From Chryseobacterium candidae (GTDB lineage: Bacteria; Bacteroidota; Bacteroidia; Flavobacteriales; Weeksellaceae), in NCBI RefSeq assembly GCF_004916905.1, contig NZ_SDLV01000016.1:62001-126000 (forward strand): a stretch of 64,000 nt of DNA. Direction: 5' to 3'. Of the stretch, positions 1 to 8,620 are shown one piece after another. The position numbers and the translations under genes were made by a program. Below the pieces are notes generated by a model, which was not told the DNA's origin, made no database searches, and saw nothing but the letters and a program-made list of their open reading frames with translations. Position 1 is the first letter of the stretch, and each line of letters starts with the position of its first letter.

Positions 1-61
1 AGACGCAGGTCACGTACATTTCGATTACGGCTTCTACAGAGAAGACATCGGAAAGTTTTAA
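1..61 (+). CDS. 3' end of a gene, possibly purD
   Basis: Only the last 19 codons are in the window, ending in TAA. The tail reads HFDYGFYREDIGKF, which resembles the aromatic/basic C-terminus of phosphoribosylamine-glycine ligase (PurD, purine synthesis) in Bacteroidetes. A purine gene next to guaA would make sense. The fragment is too short to be sure; any other gene is possible. Confidence 0.45.
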   Translation, partial: DAGHVHFDYGFYREDIGKF

Positions 62-72
62 TAAAAATCACG

Positions 73-106
73 AAAAAAGATTTGGATACATTCCAAGTCT
101 TTTTTT
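73..106 (+). terminator. Rho-independent terminator
   Basis: A 13-bp stem (AAAAAAGATTTGG pairing with CCAAGTCTTTTTT, one G-T pair) with a 7-nt loop ends in a T run, 12 nt after the upstream stop codon. Confidence 0.75.
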
Positions 107-121
107 GTAAAACAGTTAAAT

Positions 122-206
122 AAGCAATAAGCTTTAAGCTACAGGCAGTATGCTTATTGCAGTATAAAAAGCTTATAGCCTGAAGCCTATTGCTTAAAGC
201 TTATAA
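122..206. repeat. Degenerate GCTTAAAGC/GCTTTAAGC repeat cluster
   Basis: Copies of AAGCTTTAAGC, GCTTATAGCC and GCTTAAAGCTTA occur in both orientations. The first and last copies form an inverted pair of about 12 bp. No gene is visible here. Similar short degenerate intergenic arrays recur in the window with other unit sequences. Confidence 0.5.
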
Positions 207-233
207 TTAATCATCATTTATCAATTATCAAAA

Positions 234-1763
234 ATGAACAACGGTATTATTATTTTAGATTTCGGATCCCAGTACAACCAGCTTATCGGAAGAAGAATCC
301 GTGAGATGGGTGTATACTCTGAAATCTTGCCTTACAATACACCATTACAAGATATTTTAGCTAAACAGCCAAAAGGAATCATCCTTTCCGGTGGACCAAG
401 TTCTGTAAATGCAGAAAATGCCCACCTGGTTGAAAAAGAATTATACGAGCAGGGAGTTCCTGTCTTGGGAATCTGCTACGGAATGCAGATGACGGCTCAC
501 CTTTTAGGAGGAAAAGTAAACAAAGGAGAAAAAGGAGAATACGGTAAAGCCAACCTTGAGATCGTTAAAGAAAGCTCTTTATTAAAAGGAGTTACTCAGA
601 ACTCTGTAGTTTGGATGAGCCACTTTGACGAAGTAGGAGAATTGCCTGCTGGTTTTGAATTAAATGCAAAATCAGGCGTAATCGCTTCTATCTCCAATGA
701 AGACAAAAAAATCTTCTGCGTTCAGTTCCACCCGGAAGTTTCTCATACAGAAGAAGGAGGGAAAATGCTTGAAAATTTCGTTTTCAGCATCTGTAATGCA
801 GAGAAAAACTGGAAACTGACCAACTATATTGAAAAAACAGTTGAGGAAATCCGTGAGAAAGTAGGAGACAATAAAGTAATCCTTGGTCTTTCAGGAGGGG
901 TAGACTCTTCTGTAGCCGCTGTTTTGATCCACAAAGCAATCGGTGATCAGTTAACTTGTATCTTCGTAGATACGGGATTATTGAGAAAGGATGAAGGCAA
1001 AAAAGTAATGGATCAGTATGGAGAGCATTTCCATATGAACATTAAAATGGTAGATGCCAAAGAAAGATTCCTAACAAAATTAGCCGGAGTAGACGATCCT
1101 GAAGCGAAGAGAAAAATCATCGGAAACGAATTCATCCATGTTTTTGACGAAGAATCTCACAAAATTGAAGGTGCTAAATTCTTAGCTCAGGGGACTATTT
1201 ATCCTGATGTTATCGAAAGCCAGTCTGTCAACGGACCATCTGCAGTAATCAAGTCTCACCACAACGTTGGAGGACTTCCTGAAGATATGGAATTTGAATT
1301 ATTAGAGCCATTAAGAGAGCTTTTCAAGGATGAAGTAAGAAGAGTAGGAGAAGAATTGGGAATTCCTCACCATTTGGTATACAGACACCCTTTCCCAGGT
1401 CCTGGATTAGGAATCAGAGTATTGGGAGCGGTAGATGCTGAAAAAGTAAGAATCCTTCAGGAAGCTGATGATATCTTCATTGAAGAATTATACAAAAATG
1501 ACCTTTACGAAAAAGTATCTCAGGCTTTCGTAGTCCTTCTTCCTGTAAAATCTGTAGGAGTAATGGGTGACGAAAGAACTTACGAATATACAGCGGTAGT
1601 TCGTTCTGCCAACACCATCGACTTTATGACAGCAACATGGAGCAGACTTCCTTACGAGTTCTTAGATACTGTTTCAAGCAGAATCATCAACGAAGTAAGA
1701 GGAATCAACAGAGTAGCGTACGATATTTCAAGCAAACCGCCTGCAACGATTGAGTGGGAATAA
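234..1763 (+). CDS. guaA: GMP synthase (glutamine-hydrolysing)
   Basis: GuaA converts XMP to GMP with ATP and ammonia taken from glutamine, the last step of guanine nucleotide synthesis. The 509 residues match the usual length of the two-domain enzyme. The N-terminal class I amidotransferase carries the nucleophile Cys81 in GICYGMQ and the His166/Glu168 pair in FHPEV. The ATP-pyrophosphatase domain has its P-loop SGGVDSS at 220-226, and the C-terminal dimerisation domain ends in the family-typical KPPATIEWE. All catalytic residues are intact. It stands alone between two terminators, next to a possible purine gene. Confidence 0.98.
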   Translation: MNNGIIILDFGSQYNQLIGRRIREMGVYSEILPYNTPLQDILAKQPKGIILSGGPSSVNAENAHLVEKELYEQGVPVLGICYGMQMTAHLLGGKVNKGEKGEYGKANLEIVKESSLLKGVTQNSVVWMSHFDEVGELPAGFELNAKSGVIASISNEDKKIFCVQFHPEVSHTEEGGKMLENFVFSICNAEKNWKLTNYIEKTVEEIREKVGDNKVILGLSGGVDSSVAAVLIHKAIGDQLTCIFVDTGLLRKDEGKKVMDQYGEHFHMNIKMVDAKERFLTKLAGVDDPEAKRKIIGNEFIHVFDEESHKIEGAKFLAQGTIYPDVIESQSVNGPSAVIKSHHNVGGLPEDMEFELLEPLRELFKDEVRRVGEELGIPHHLVYRHPFPGPGLGIRVLGAVDAEKVRILQEADDIFIEELYKNDLYEKVSQAFVVLLPVKSVGVMGDERTYEYTAVVRSANTIDFMTATWSRLPYEFLDTVSSRIINEVRGINRVAYDISSKPPATIEWE

Positions 1764-1786
1764 TTTCTGACTTGAATTTAGATATA

Positions 1787-1817
1787 ATCCTGCCCGTTTT
1801 TGGGTGGGATTTTTTTG
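1787..1817 (+). terminator. Terminator after guaA
   Basis: The stem ATCCTGCCC/GGGTGGGAT with G-T pairs and a T-rich loop is followed by seven T. It lies just outside the end of the convergent small membrane protein gene. Confidence 0.75.
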
Positions 1818-2099
1818 TTAAAACTGTTTTAATGAAAAAACGATTACAATAATATTGATAACAATTAACAAGCAATATACCAGTTTAAAGAGTATATGCT
1901 TATGGAAAATAACGTAATTTATTAACATTGTAATCATTAAGTAAAAGTAAATGAAACTTTTTACTTCCTGAGGTTTTATTTCAGATGCTGAAAACAAGTT
2001 TAAATTATGTGAAAGATTGATCATTGAGTCTGAATAAAAAATTCTTAAAATAAAAATAATGGTGATACTGATGAGTAAAGTTACTGCGTATGGTTTCAT
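1818..2099 (-). CDS. Small membrane protein of unknown function
   Basis: This 93-residue protein starts at an ATG and has three hydrophobic segments, at about 5-22, 50-65 and 70-90. They are separated by a short polar stretch around residues 35-47 (SEIKPQEVKS). It resembles no family I recognise. It converges on guaA and shares its terminator region. It could be a real inner-membrane protein; composition and the ATG start support this, but no homologue is recognised. Confidence 0.5.
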   Translation of the reverse strand: MKPYAVTLLISITIIFILRIFYSDSMINLSHNLNLFSASEIKPQEVKSFIYFYLMITMLINYVIFHKHILFKLVYCLLIVINIIVIVFSLKQF

Positions 2100-2180
2100 C
2101 AGCTAATAAAAATTTAATATAATCATTACTCTCCGATAAAAAGTTATAAATACATTGAGAATATCAATATTTACAGCATG

Positions 2181-2342
2181 AATTAACAGGCCGCTCCTCC
2201 GGAGCCATAATTTTAAAACAAATATGTCCTATTAACAGTTTAGCTCCCAGTGGAGCTGGATTTGATCCCGTCGGGATCTGCTGTTAGTAGAAAAAAAGAA
2301 GTTCCCATAAAAATAAAGCTCCGGAGGAGCGACCTGTTAATT
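2181..2342. repeat. REP-like nested palindromic element
   Basis: Two 25-bp arms (2181-2205 and 2318-2342) are inverted copies with one mismatch; their core is GCTCCTCCGGAGC. Nested inside are a second inverted pair (2229-2238 with 2281-2290) and two small hairpins, AGCTCC/GGAGCT at 2242-2257 and GATCCC/GGGATC at 2264-2278. The whole can fold as a branched cruciform. It is clearly GC-richer than the surroundings. The layout resembles REP/BIME elements moved by a distant transposase. The right arm touches the stop codon of the neighbouring broken gene. Confidence 0.75.
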
Positions 2343-2850
2343 ACGCTTTAATTTTAATCGGACGAGAATCATTTTTAATTGACATTGTAAAATAAAAATC
2401 TTCAGCAGAAAAAGCATTCAAATTTTCCATAAATTCAAAATAAACATTGTAAATGTCAGGATTTACAGATAGATATGGATTAGAGAGAGTATCAACACTA
2501 ATGTATTCTATATCATGAAATGAATGAAGAATATTTTTTACTTGTAAAGCATATTGACTTTCGATAAAAATCAGAGGATTAATTCAAACAGATATATCCG
2601 ATGGTTTTATTTTCAAGGCACAGAATAGTACTTTTTTTTCTGTATCCATTTCTATATCAATACTATAATGAGGTATAAGTGTCTCCATGACAGACCTGAA
2701 GTCAGAATGTTTCCAGTAATTATTTGAATAAACTGCTGTTTGCAAAGTTGCGGTGATATCCACTGTTAAATTTTGTATAAATAGTTTGGGAAGTACTTTG
2801 TATAAGGATATAAGTAAAATATTTTCCCTAAATTTAAGTAAAATTACATC
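2341..2850 (-). pseudogene. Unknown gene interrupted by an in-frame TGA
   Basis: Two coding-like segments lie in the same frame, separated by one TGA (2584-2586). The first ends KIKPSDISV; the second continues INPLIFIESQYALQ and runs 80 codons to a TAA at 2341-2343. Both have normal protein composition, so this looks like one protein of about 165-170 residues with a nonsense mutation. No ATG is found at the 5' end before about codon 62, and the frame runs into the start of the divergent gene, so the start may also be lost. The final TAA overlaps the last two bases of the palindromic element. No family is recognised. Confidence 0.6.
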
Positions 2851-2852
2851 AA

Positions 2853-4355
2853 ATGCAAATAGAAACAAGAAACCTGACGCTTCAGGATTATGATGAACTG
2901 GCGGAAACGATGAAAAGGGCCTACCCGCAAATGTCGGAGTCCATTTGGTCCAAAAAAAGTATTGATAAGCTTACAAAAATGTTCCCTAATGGGCAGATAT
3001 GTATTACTGTCGATGGAAAATTGGCTGCTGTAGCACTTTCTATCATCGTCAATTATGAAGAATTCGGGGATGAACATACCTACAGCGATATTACGGGAAA
3101 TTATACATTTAATACCCATACTTCCACGGGAAATGTTCTTTATGGAATTGAAGTTTTCGTAGATCCTGAGTTTCGGGAGTTGCGCTTGGGAAGAAGGCTT
3201 TATGATGCCCGAAAAGAACTTTGTGAACACTTAAATCTGAAATCCATTGTTCTGGGCGGCAGAATCCCGAATTATCACAAATACAGCCATGAATTTTCTC
3301 CAAGAGAATATATCCGGAAAGTAAGAGATAAAGAGATTTATGATCCGGTATTGTCTTTCCAGCTTTCCAATAATTTTCTTCCGATAAGAATCCTGAAAAA
3401 ATACCTTCCGGAAGATGAAGCATCCAGAGAAAATGCAGTTCTTTTACAATGGAACAACATCTATTACAGCAGAAAACCGAATACCATGCAGGACAGCATT
3501 ATCCGTCTCGGATTGGTGCAATGGCAGATGAGGCACTTCAGAGATATTGAAGCCTTTTATGAACAGGTGGAATTTTTTGTGAATGTAATGGGAGATTATA
3601 AATCCGATTTTGTCCTGTTTCCGGAACTTTTCAATACACCTTTATTAGCTCCTTTCAACAATCTTTCTGAAAGAGACAGTATGATAGAATTGGCTAAGCT
3701 TACGGAACAGATTAAAAAGAAAATTTCAGAACTGGCCATAAGCTATAACGTGAATATTATTTCCGGAAGTATGCCTGTTTTTGATAATAATGATTTGTAT
3801 AATGTCAGTTATCTTTTGCACCGTGACGGGCGTATAGACGAATACCGGAAAATTCACATTACTCCGAATGAAAAGAGATATTATGGAATGAAAGGAGGAA
3901 ATGAAATTAAAGTATTTGATACCGACTGCGGAAAAATAGGTCTCGTGATCTGCTACGACGTAGAATTTCCGGAATTACCGAGGATTTTAGCCGACCAGGG
4001 CATGAAAGTACTGTTTGTTCCTTATCTGACAGACACTCAGAATGCTTATATGAGAGTACGCCACTGTGCTGCAGCAAGAGCCATTGAAAATGAATGCTAC
4101 GTAGCCATTGCCGGATGTGTAGGAAACCTTCCTAAGGTCAATAATATGGACATTCAGTTCGGACAGGCAGCCGTATTTACCCCTTCCGACTTTGCCTTCC
4201 CATCCAATGCTGTAAAAGGAGAAGCGACTCCCAATACAGAAATGACATTGATTGTGGATGTAGATCTGAATCTCCTGAAAGATCTCCATCACAACGGTTC
4301 TGTTCAGGTGATGAAAGACCGCAGAAAAGATCTTTATGAGACTTATCTTAAATAA
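2853..4355 (+). CDS. GNAT acetyltransferase fused to a nitrilase-family hydrolase
   Basis: Residues 1-200 form a GCN5-type N-acetyltransferase domain with the acetyl-CoA loop around RLGRRLYDAR (111-120). Residues 218-490 form a carbon-nitrogen hydrolase with the full catalytic triad: Glu258 in LFPELF, Lys333 in EYRKIHITP and Cys367 in GLVICYDVEFPE. This two-domain layout is a known bacterial family of about 500 residues. The pairing suggests an amide or amine substrate that is both acylated and hydrolysed, but the substrate is unknown. It has its own terminator and no operon partner. Domain assignment is firm; function is not. Confidence 0.9.
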   Translation: MQIETRNLTLQDYDELAETMKRAYPQMSESIWSKKSIDKLTKMFPNGQICITVDGKLAAVALSIIVNYEEFGDEHTYSDITGNYTFNTHTSTGNVLYGIEVFVDPEFRELRLGRRLYDARKELCEHLNLKSIVLGGRIPNYHKYSHEFSPREYIRKVRDKEIYDPVLSFQLSNNFLPIRILKKYLPEDEASRENAVLLQWNNIYYSRKPNTMQDSIIRLGLVQWQMRHFRDIEAFYEQVEFFVNVMGDYKSDFVLFPELFNTPLLAPFNNLSERDSMIELAKLTEQIKKKISELAISYNVNIISGSMPVFDNNDLYNVSYLLHRDGRIDEYRKIHITPNEKRYYGMKGGNEIKVFDTDCGKIGLVICYDVEFPELPRILADQGMKVLFVPYLTDTQNAYMRVRHCAAARAIENECYVAIAGCVGNLPKVNNMDIQFGQAAVFTPSDFAFPSNAVKGEATPNTEMTLIVDVDLNLLKDLHHNGSVQVMKDRRKDLYETYLK

Positions 4356-4356
4356 C

Positions 4357-4385
4357 AAAACAGAATGCGAAAGCATTCTGTTTTT
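4357..4385 (+). terminator. Strong terminator
   Basis: A perfect 12-bp stem, AAAACAGAATGC with its complement, closes on a GAAA tetraloop and runs into T-rich sequence, directly after the stop codon. Confidence 0.85.
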
Positions 4386-4412
4386 ATTTTACCTAAAATT
4401 TTTTTGAGCAGC

Positions 4413-4577
4413 TTACATATACTCAGGACATACTACAGCAGGGCAGATCAATTTTGGACATCTTGGTCTTCCATCTTTAGGGCAGCATTCGTTGGAGCAG
4501 TTTCCGATAATGATCCCGCTTCCTGCAATCCCTTTTAATTGCGCTCTTGAAAGTTTGTTGTTACGTAAATTTTTCAT
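4413..4577 (-). CDS. Cys-rich GG-leader peptide (bacteriocin-like)
   Basis: This 54-residue gene is easily missed. It starts MKNLRNNKLSRAQLKGIAGS: a charged leader with the L-S-x-x-x-L-K-x-I-x-G pattern seen in double-glycine-type leaders of Bacteroidetes peptide precursors, here with Ala-Gly at the cleavage position. The remainder holds six cysteines (27, 31, 32, 40, 45, 50) and four prolines after them. Short peptides of this kind are common in Chryseobacterium and are usually labelled bacteriocin-like. No modification or export gene lies beside it, so any processing would rely on machinery elsewhere. Activity is unknown. Confidence 0.75.
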   Translation of the reverse strand: MKNLRNNKLSRAQLKGIAGSGIIIGNCSNECCPKDGRPRCPKLICPAVVCPEYM

Positions 4578-4789
4578 GTGCTAATATTTTTGATTTGTTT
4601 TAATTTTGTACGCTGTAAATATATTAATTTTTATAATATATGATGCTATTTTGTTGTTATTGATGTATTTTATTCTTTAAAATATTGGTTATGTGTTATT
4701 ATTTTTAATTTATTCATCGGTTTTGTAGTCATAATTCTTTTCATAAAGGAACAATTTTTGGAGTAAATTGCATCTACTATTGATACACT

Positions 4790-6439
4790 ATGTTTGACAA
4801 GCCTCAAAGAAAACTGAAAAGATCCGCAAGACTGATTTCCGTACTAAGTAAATATGGATTCAAAGATATTCTTGCAAGAATGAATGGAAATAAACAGGAA
4901 GAATCTTCCTCCGGTAATTCAGATGAAATCATTTCAAAAGGAACCGTTTACGAAAGAATAAGACTGGCTCTTGAAGAGCTGGGACCTACGTTTGTAAAAT
5001 TGGGTCAGACATTCAGTAACAGAGAAGACCTATTACCGCCGGAATTGATTCAGGAGCTGCAGAGGCTTCAGGACAAAGTGGAAACAGTAGAGATGGATGT
5101 AGAGGAAGCACTGGAAAATGAATTTAATATTTCTGTGAAAGATTATTTCCGAGAAATCCAAAAAAAACCTTTGGCTACTGCTTCCATTGCGCAGGTTTAT
5201 AAGGCTGTTCTGCTGGATGGCAGTCCTGTGATTTTAAAATTGAGAAAGCCTAATGTACAGTCAGTCATTGAAGATGACTTACTTTTGATTAAAGATATTG
5301 AAAAGCTGATATCTGCCTACTCGGAAATAGGAGAAAAGCTGAATCTGAAACAGGCTATTTCTACCTTTGAAAGGTCTTTGCTGGAAGAAGTTTCCCTGAT
5401 CAATGAAAAGAACAATATCCTGCAGTTCCGTGTGAATTTTAAGAACAATAAAGAAACTTATGTTCCTAAAGTATACGAAGAGTTTTCCAACAACAATATT
5501 CTCTGTATGGAATTTATTGATGGGATCAAAGTAACCGATACATCTGCCCTGGTGGAAAATGATATCGATCCTGTAAAGGTTTCAGAAACAGGATTAAGAC
5601 TTTTTGTATCACAGATTTTAGACTATGGATTTTTTCATGCTGATCCTCATGCCGGAAATATTTTAGTGAGAAAAGACGGTAAAATTGTTTTCATTGATTT
5701 TGGAGCAATTGGGAAAATTCTGCCTAATGATAAAGAAATTCTTGAAAATCTTATCATAAGCTTCGTCGCCAAAAACTCTCATAAAATAGTCCGTTCTCTC
5801 AAAAAAATGGCCATAAGCTATGAAATACCTGATGAAAGGCGTTTTGAAAATGATGTGGAAGAAATTCTGAATTTTGTTCACAGTTCATCATTACAAGATA
5901 TCAATGTACAGCTAATCATCAACAAGATGAAGGATATTCTAAAAGATAACAGGCTCTATATGCCGGATTATTTTTATCTTTTATTCAAAGGAATCAGCCT
6001 GATAGAAGGGGTGGGAAGGAGTATTAATCCAGATCTTGATATTGTTAAAAGTCTTCATCCTTACACCAAAAAGATTTTCACCAGGAAAATAAGCCCTAAG
6101 AACCTGTTAAAGACAGGGATGGACAGGATGATGAATTTCACGGATAATGTAGATGAAATCCCCAAAGAACTTCGTTCCGTTCTTCAAAAACTGGATGATA
6201 ATAAATTCACCGTTTCCAGCGAAATCAAAAATATAGAGAAGACCAACCAGCTCATCAAATCCAGTGTGGTGAATCTTATACTAGCCATGGTTCTAGGGGC
6301 AAATATCATAGCCACTGCTATCGTTTTTTCTTCGGAATCAGGACCCAGAATAGGAGAACTTTCGGTAGTAGCAGTTTTAGGCTTTATCTTTTCGATCCTT
6401 TTGGTCGTAATCATCCTGCTGAGGGTAACCAGAAAATAA
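4790..6439 (+). CDS. ABC1/UbiB-family atypical kinase
   Basis: This 549-residue protein of the ABC1/AarF/UbiB family has the signature KxGQ motif (KLGQ, 70-73), an Ala/Ser-rich nucleotide loop (ATASIAQVY, 129-137), the invariant Lys150, the catalytic loop HADPHAGN (283-290) and the metal-binding DFG (303-305). Two hydrophobic segments at the C-terminus (about 495-515 and 522-545) anchor it in the membrane. Relatives support quinone synthesis through ATPase activity. Flavobacteria make menaquinone, so the exact role here is open. It is alone, preceded by an AT-rich gap of about 210 bp. Confidence 0.9.
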   Translation: MFDKPQRKLKRSARLISVLSKYGFKDILARMNGNKQEESSSGNSDEIISKGTVYERIRLALEELGPTFVKLGQTFSNREDLLPPELIQELQRLQDKVETVEMDVEEALENEFNISVKDYFREIQKKPLATASIAQVYKAVLLDGSPVILKLRKPNVQSVIEDDLLLIKDIEKLISAYSEIGEKLNLKQAISTFERSLLEEVSLINEKNNILQFRVNFKNNKETYVPKVYEEFSNNNILCMEFIDGIKVTDTSALVENDIDPVKVSETGLRLFVSQILDYGFFHADPHAGNILVRKDGKIVFIDFGAIGKILPNDKEILENLIISFVAKNSHKIVRSLKKMAISYEIPDERRFENDVEEILNFVHSSSLQDINVQLIINKMKDILKDNRLYMPDYFYLLFKGISLIEGVGRSINPDLDIVKSLHPYTKKIFTRKISPKNLLKTGMDRMMNFTDNVDEIPKELRSVLQKLDDNKFTVSSEIKNIEKTNQLIKSSVVNLILAMVLGANIIATAIVFSSESGPRIGELSVVAVLGFIFSILLVVIILLRVTRK

Positions 6440-6527
6440 ACGTAATTTAAAAACCAATTATCCACCCAAAAATCCCGTCTCTTACTCAACACTCTGTTAT
6501 ACCTGCAACCCGTAATTTCAGCCAACA

Positions 6528-7037
6528 ATGAAAACGCTTATTATACCAGTAATCGCCTTATTCAGTTCTTATAGTTTCGCTCAGCAAACAAATGAAGAGA
6601 AACTTCAGGGAGATTTTGATGGCAGCGGAACAAAAGAATACGCTTACACAAAAGTCAGCGAATGTGGTGAGGAATGTGAAGGAAAGTGTGAAACCACTAT
6701 TTATTTCAGTGATAAAAACATAAAGCCTATAAAGATCATACCCGCAAACCAGGGAAGTCTGTATAATCTGGGAGATCTTAATGGCGATGGGAAAGATGAG
6801 ATTGGCTTTTATCCGAATTGGTGTACCAGCTGCTGGCATCCGTTTTATGTGTATACTTTGGATAAAACTGACTGGAAGCCATTATTGCCTCCTATCTCAA
6901 CCCATTGTAATCAGTGGGAAGAAGAGCAATTTCCTATCAGAAAAGATCCGAAAAAGAAAGGGTATGTTATCGTTACTTCCAGCAAATGGATAGATGATGA
7001 TATTAAAATAATCAGTGAAAGTGTAAAGGTAAATTAG
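6528..7037 (+). CDS. Secreted protein with FG-GAP-like motif
   Basis: The 169-residue product has a signal peptide (residues 1-18, cleaved after SFA). GDFDGSGTKEY (28-38) and DLNGDGKDEIG (83-93) match the calcium-binding D-x-N/D-G-D/S-G-x-x-E core of FG-GAP/VCBS repeats. Several Cys residues (ECGEECEGKCE and CTSC) could form disulfides in the periplasm. The enzymatic or binding role is unknown. No operon partner. Confidence 0.7.
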   Translation: MKTLIIPVIALFSSYSFAQQTNEEKLQGDFDGSGTKEYAYTKVSECGEECEGKCETTIYFSDKNIKPIKIIPANQGSLYNLGDLNGDGKDEIGFYPNWCTSCWHPFYVYTLDKTDWKPLLPPISTHCNQWEEEQFPIRKDPKKKGYVIVTSSKWIDDDIKIISESVKVN

Positions 7038-7179
7038 CATGTTAACTTCTTGCTGGTGGTTCTTTGTTGCTGAAAATATCAATGCATTTGGCAGCGATTT
7101 TCTATATTCAGATAGCTACTCCCTAAAACCTGCTGTCTAATATCTGCCACCTCTAATTTTCAACTTCTAATTAAATACC

Positions 7180-7187
7180 TATCTTTG
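7180..7187 (+). promoter_or_regulatory. Bacteroidetes -7 box, near-leaderless
   Basis: TATCTTTG fits the TAnnTTTG consensus of the main sigma factor. Its last base is 4 nt before the helicase ATG, so transcription should begin at or next to the start codon. Confidence 0.7.
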
Positions 7188-7191
7188 CAAA

Positions 7192-8544
7192 ATGGAAAAA
7201 CTCACTTTTGCGGATTTTGACCTTCCGGTTAAAATTCTCGATGTTTTAGCGGATCTGGAATTATTTGAACCTACTCCAATTCAGGAGAAGAGCTTAAAGC
7301 CTATACTTTCGGGAAGAGATGTAATGGGAATTGCGCAGACAGGAACCGGGAAAACATTAGCTTATCTTTTACCCGTTCTGAAAACCTGGAAATACAGCAA
7401 GACAGGAAACCCAACTGTTTTGGTGCTTGTTCCTACAAGAGAACTGGTGGTGCAGGTAACAGAAATTCTTGAAAAACTGACAGAAAATATCACTGCAAGA
7501 GTAATCGGAATATACGGAGGAAAGAATATCAATACCCAAAAACTATTGTTCAACGATGGCTGCGATATTCTGGTAGGAACACCGGGAAGAGTAATGGATC
7601 TTTCTATAGACAACGCTATTTCTCTGAAAGAAGTTCAGAAGCTGATCATTGATGAGTTTGATGAGATGCTTAACCTGGGTTTCAGACCACAGCTTACTCA
7701 CATTTTTGAAATGATGAAAGAGAAGAGACAGAATATTCTTTTCTCTGCAACCATGACGGAAGCGGTAGATGAAATGCTGGATGTGTATTTTGCCAGTCCA
7801 ATTGAAATTTCGTTGGCTAAATCCGGAACGCCACTGGAGAAAATAGAGCAGATTGGTTACAAAGTTGAAAACTTTAATACTAAAATCAATTTACTTGAAC
7901 ATTTACTGAAGACCAATACTGATATGTCCAAAGTATTGATTTTTAATAATAATAAGAGACATGCCGATTTGCTCTTTACTAAAATTGATGAGCTTTTCCC
8001 TGAACAGTTTGATGTGATCCACTCGAATAAATCACAAAACTACAGACTAAAAGCAATGAAAAGGTTTGAAAATGAAGAGATCAGAGGTTTGATTACGACG
8101 GATGTAATGGCAAGAGGTCTTGATATTTCAAATATTACTCATGTAATCAATTTTGAAACGCCCGATATTCCCGAACAATATATCCACAGAATCGGTAGAA
8201 CGGGTAGAGCAGATAAAGAAGGAACAGCTTTGGTTTTTGTAACGAAAAAAGAAGAACCTTTACTTCTGGATATTGAGCTTTTGATGGATAAGGCATTGAA
8301 ATTTAATGAATTTCCTGAGGAAGTTAAGATCAATCCTAAAAAGATCGCCGCTGAAGAAGAGCAGATCGTTATGAAAAATCCTGCACAGGTAAAACTGAAT
8401 GATGGCGGTGGAGCATTCCATGAGAAAAAGGCTAAAAATACCAAAGAAAACTGGGGTGGACCTTCCAAAAGAAAAGCACCTAAGAAATATGGAGCCAACA
8501 GGGCTCAGCAGAAAGCAAAATCTAAATCGAAAAGAAAGAAATAA
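7192..8544 (+). CDS. DEAD-box-type RNA helicase with DEFD motif II
   Basis: An ATP-dependent RNA helicase of 450 residues. The Q motif lies at 8-38 (FDLPVKIL...TPIQ), Walker A is AQTGTGKT (48-55), motif Ib is TPGR (130-133), motif II is DEFD (154-157), motif III SAT (185-187) and motif VI HRIGRTGR (332-339). The C-terminal 60 residues are basic and rich in Lys, a common RNA-binding tail. Motif II reads Asp-Glu-Phe-Asp instead of Asp-Glu-Ala-Asp; the metal-binding Asp and Glu are kept, so it should be active. Likely roles are ribosome assembly or mRNA turnover. The start is fixed by the promoter box just upstream. Confidence 0.93.
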   Translation: MEKLTFADFDLPVKILDVLADLELFEPTPIQEKSLKPILSGRDVMGIAQTGTGKTLAYLLPVLKTWKYSKTGNPTVLVLVPTRELVVQVTEILEKLTENITARVIGIYGGKNINTQKLLFNDGCDILVGTPGRVMDLSIDNAISLKEVQKLIIDEFDEMLNLGFRPQLTHIFEMMKEKRQNILFSATMTEAVDEMLDVYFASPIEISLAKSGTPLEKIEQIGYKVENFNTKINLLEHLLKTNTDMSKVLIFNNNKRHADLLFTKIDELFPEQFDVIHSNKSQNYRLKAMKRFENEEIRGLITTDVMARGLDISNITHVINFETPDIPEQYIHRIGRTGRADKEGTALVFVTKKEEPLLLDIELLMDKALKFNEFPEEVKINPKKIAAEEEQIVMKNPAQVKLNDGGGAFHEKKAKNTKENWGGPSKRKAPKKYGANRAQQKAKSKSKRKK

Positions 8545-8548
8545 AATA

Positions 8549-8577
8549 AAAACGATTCCTGATACGGGAATCGTTTT
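8549..8577 (+). terminator. Bidirectional terminator
   Basis: AAAACGATTCC pairs with GGAATCGTTTT around a short loop, between the convergent helicase and SGNH hydrolase genes. Confidence 0.85.
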
Positions 8578-8620
8578 TTATTTTAAAGCAAGTCCTCATC
8601 CTGAAAATCCAGCTTATTTT

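Noticed and set aside
8100..8498. Minus-strand frame opposite the helicase
   Set aside because: A shadow of a strongly conserved helicase reading frame.
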